From Candidatus Rokuibacteriota bacterium (lineage in GTDB: Bacteria; Methylomirabilota; Methylomirabilia; Rokubacteriales; CSP1-6), in assembly GCA_016206385.1 (NCBI GenBank), contig JACQRS010000165.1:1-7040 (forward strand): a stretch of 7,040 bases of DNA, written 5' to 3'. This document shows, one piece after another, positions 5,675-7,040 of the stretch (positions are counted from its first letter, which is position 1; each line of letters begins with the position of its first letter). The position numbers were made by a program, and so were the translations under genes. Below the pieces are notes generated by a model that was not told the origin of the DNA, did not search any database, and worked only from the letters and a program-made list of their open reading frames with translations.

Positions 5675-5700
5675 GCAATCCCCATGCCAGTGGTCCACTG
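5675..5700 (-). promoter_or_regulatory. Sigma-54-like -24/-12 promoter abutting a palindrome
   Basis: Minus-strand CTGGCATGGGGATTGC (5690-5675) matches the sigma-54 consensus YTGGCACGNNNNTTGC except for one T in place of C, with the required GG and GC ten bases apart. Directly upstream and overlapping by three bases is a perfect 13-base palindrome, CAGTGG-T-CCACTG (5688-5700), a possible operator. The start of transcription would fall only a few bases before ATG 5660, which is unusually close. Confidence 0.4.
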
Positions 5701-5738
5701 TCGCCAGCATCGCGGGATAGCGGACGCGAGGAGCCAGA

Positions 5739-5778
5739 AGTGCACTCCCGGGTGGGCAGGCGTCGCCCAACAGTGCAC
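5739..5778. promoter_or_regulatory. Paired GTGCAC boxes
   Basis: AGTGCACT (5739-5746) and AGTGCAC (5772-5778) are self-complementary boxes spaced 33 bases apart, close to three helical turns, in the region upstream of the signalling gene chain. This could be a binding site for a dimeric regulator, but short palindromes are common in GC-rich DNA. Confidence 0.25.
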
Positions 5779-5791
5779 AGCGGGGTGTGCA
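5774..5791 (-). terminator. Hairpin 16 bases after the atpC stop
   Basis: TGCACA and TGTGCA form a perfect 6-base stem with a 6-base loop of CCCCGC on the minus strand. There is no T run after it, so if it terminates the ATP synthase transcript it is not a classical intrinsic terminator. It overlaps one of the GTGCAC boxes. Confidence 0.25.
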
Positions 5792-5807
5792 GGAAAGATC
5801 CGGGTGG

Positions 5808-6227
5808 CTACTGAGAGGCGGTGCGCTCGGCTACCTGAAGACGACTGAGCGCGCGGTTGAGCGCCACCAGGGCCCGAGCGTAATCGATCTCCTCCTGGGT
5901 GGTCCGTCCTGCCAGCCGCTGTTCGGCCCGGCCGCGGGCCCGCTGAGCCCGCCCCACGTCGATCTCCTCGGGCAGCTCAGCGCTGTCAGCCAGGATGGTC
6001 ACATGATCGCCGCCCACCTCGGCAAAGCCCCCGTGAACGGCCAGGGCGCGCGCCTCGGCGCCACTCCGGTAGGTCACGGCGCCGGTGCCCAGCGTCGTCA
6101 GGAACGGCGCATGCCCGGGCCAGACGCCGAAGTACCCCTCCGTCCCCGGCGCCACCACCTCCTCAATCTCGGCAGTGACCACCAGCCGGGTCGGCGTGGC
6201 CAGCTCCAAACGAAGCCTCTCTGCCAT
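5808..6227 (-). CDS. atpC: F1Fo ATP synthase epsilon subunit
   Basis: 139 residues from ATG 6227, the usual size. Family knowledge: epsilon belongs to the central stalk of F1, links gamma to the c-ring and can inhibit ATP hydrolysis. The N-terminal beta-sandwich shows LRLELATPTRLV, then GTEGYFGVWPGHAPFLTTLGTGAV (about 27-50) and HGGFAEVGGDHVTILADSAE (about 69-88), all family hallmarks. The C-terminal two-helix part (about 95-135) is Arg- and Ala-rich. An upstream in-frame ATG at 6251 would add eight residues unlike the family. The GAGGAG at 6247-6242 lies 14 bases before ATG 6227, somewhat far. It follows atpD, as in the standard atp operon, after a hairpin-rich gap of 120 bases, and is apparently the last gene of that operon. 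Confidence 0.95.
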   Translation of the reverse strand: MAERLRLELATPTRLVVTAEIEEVVAPGTEGYFGVWPGHAPFLTTLGTGAVTYRSGAEARALAVHGGFAEVGGDHVTILADSAELPEEIDVGRAQRARGRAEQRLAGRTTQEEIDYARALVALNRALSRLQVAERTASQ

Positions 6228-6276
6228 GTTGCTAGGCGTGGCTCCTCGCATTCATCGCGCGACCACCCGAACTTGT

Positions 6277-6307
6277 CCGAGCGCGGGCTTTGCCCGCGCA
6301 ATCTCGG
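6277..6307. repeat. GC-rich hairpin 1 in the atpD-atpC gap
   Basis: GCGCGGGC (6281-6288) and GCCCGCGC (6292-6299) form a perfect 8-base stem with a 3-base loop. Outer CCGA (6277-6280) and TCGG (6304-6307) extend it past a small asymmetric loop. No T run follows on either strand, so it looks more like an intergenic REP-type or mRNA-stability element than a terminator. Confidence 0.65.
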
Positions 6308-6314
6308 GGGAGGT

Positions 6315-6342
6315 TCGGAAGGGGGGCGTAGCCCCCCTCCGA
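6315..6342. repeat. GC-rich hairpin 2, just after the atpD stop
   Basis: TCGGA (6315-6319), a bulged A, then GGGGGGC (6321-6327) pair with GCCCCCC (6331-6337) and TCCGA (6338-6342) around a 3-base GTA loop. That is 12 base pairs with one bulge. It begins five bases after the atpD stop and may slow 3' decay of atpD mRNA or lower atpC expression. It has the look of a dispersed genome repeat. Confidence 0.7.
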
Positions 6343-6347
6343 GGGGA

Positions 6348-7040
6348 CTACGCCAGCTCGCGGAGCCGGCGTGCCTTCTCCTGGGCCTCCTCCATGGTGC
6401 CCACCATGTAGAAGCCCTGCTCCGGGAGGTCGTCGTGGGTGCCTTCCACGATCTCCCGGAATCCCTTGATGGTGTCCTTGATGGAGACATACTTCCCGGG
6501 CTGGCCGGTGAACGCCTCGGCGACGAACATGGGCTGGGAGAGAAAGCGCTGCACCTTCCGGGCGCGGGCGACGATGAGCTTGTCCTCCTCTGACAGCTCC
6601 TCCATCCCCAGGATGGCGATGATGTCCTGGAGGTCCTTGTAGCGCTGGAGGATCTGCTGGACGGCCCGGGCCGTCTGGTAGTGCTCCTCACCGATCACCC
6701 GGGCGTCGAGGATGCGCGAGGTGGAGGCGAGAGGATCCACCGCCGGGTAGAGCCCCATCTCGGCGATCTGCCGCGAGAGCACCGTGGTGGCGTCCAGGTG
6801 GGCGAAGGCGGTAGCGGGGGCCGGATCGGTGATGTCGTCGGCCGGAACGTAGATGGCCTGGACTGAGGTGATCGACCCGCGCTTGGTCGAAGTGATCCGC
6901 TCCTGCAGCTGGGCGAGCTCGGTGCTGAGGTTGGGCTGATAGCCAACGGCCGATGGCATGCGGCCCAGCAGCGTGGAGACCTCCGAACCGGCCTGGATGT
7001 AGCGGAAGATGTTGTCGACGAAGAGCAGGACGTCCTGGCC
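6348..7040 (-). CDS. atpD: F1Fo ATP synthase beta subunit, C-terminal 230 residues (5' end outside window)
   Basis: The frame is open to the right edge, so the N-terminal part, including the Walker A loop, is missing from view. Visible parts in order: Walker B region VLLFVDNIFRYIQAG near the window end, GRMPSAVGYQPNL, GSITSVQAIYVPADDITDPAPA, TVLSRQIAEMGLYPAVDPL, and the regulatory helix read here as MEELSEEDK where many species have DELSEED. The end MVGTMEEAQEKARRLRELA is typical. Beta carries the catalytic nucleotide sites of F1, three per complex, in the cytoplasm at the inner membrane. The stop at 6350-6348 is followed by two hairpins and then atpC. Nothing suggests truncation other than the window edge. 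Confidence 0.97.
   Translation of the reverse strand, partial: GQDVLLFVDNIFRYIQAGSEVSTLLGRMPSAVGYQPNLSTELAQLQERITSTKRGSITSVQAIYVPADDITDPAPATAFAHLDATTVLSRQIAEMGLYPAVDPLASTSRILDARVIGEEHYQTARAVQQILQRYKDLQDIIAILGMEELSEEDKLIVARARKVQRFLSQPMFVAEAFTGQPGKYVSIKDTIKGFREIVEGTHDDLPEQGFYMVGTMEEAQEKARRLRELA

Noticed and set aside
5787..6593. Plus-strand open frame of 268 codons opposite atpC and atpD
   Set aside because: Reads across two unmistakable ATP synthase genes and their hairpins; no protein signature.
6500..6620. Changed DELSEED motif in the beta subunit (MEELSEEDK) as a functional oddity
   Set aside because: Asp to Glu is conservative and this helix varies among bacteria; not worth a separate finding.
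1..7040. CRISPR array, insertion sequence, phage or toxin-antitoxin genes
   Set aside because: No regularly spaced repeats, no transposase or integrase frames and no terminal inverted repeats were seen. The tRNA is a possible integration target, but no duplicated 3' tRNA end is visible downstream.

Overview
GC-rich bacterial chromosome (by eye in the mid-60s % GC). Every recognisable protein gene is on the minus strand and reads right to left; a tRNA gene on the plus strand at the left edge converges on them. The tandem DUF507 genes, the very GC-rich codon use and the perfect GC hairpins between genes would suit a soil or groundwater lineage such as Methylomirabilota/Rokubacteria or a deltaproteobacterium-like group. 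That assignment is a guess from style, not a demonstrated placement.

Layout from right to left, in the direction of transcription. (1) 7040-6227: the 3' part of atpD, then atpC, the end of an F1Fo ATP synthase operon, with two strong hairpins in the 120-base gap between them. (2) 5807-5661: an intergenic region with GTGCAC boxes, a weak hairpin after atpC, and a 13-base palindrome abutting a sigma-54-like -24/-12 motif. (3) 5660-2161: four overlapping genes for a stand-alone receiver protein, an HD-GYP c-di-GMP phosphodiesterase, a degenerate CPBP (CAAX-protease-like) membrane protein and a membrane GAF histidine kinase. (4) 2160-2063: a weak terminator-like hairpin directly followed by a good sigma-70-type promoter. 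(5) 2062-117: two DUF507 genes separated by a short duplicated remnant, then ubiX (flavin prenyltransferase) and a DUF218 (YdcF/SanA-like) membrane-anchored protein. (6) 56-1: the 3' two thirds of tRNA-Leu(CAG), cut by the window edge.

The most interesting unit is region 3. All parts of a sensory relay to c-di-GMP turnover lie in one overlapping chain: membrane kinase, receiver and HD-GYP hydrolase. With them is a membrane protein that keeps the CPBP fold pattern but appears to have lost the usual catalytic Glu, His and Asn positions, which suggests a structural or sensory partner rather than a protease. The kinase has no ATG, GTG or TTG where its conserved membrane segments begin. Either it uses a rare start, or it is made from an internal GTG with an excellent Shine-Dalgarno, or the assembly carries a frameshift there. 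The function of the whole unit is inference from gene content.
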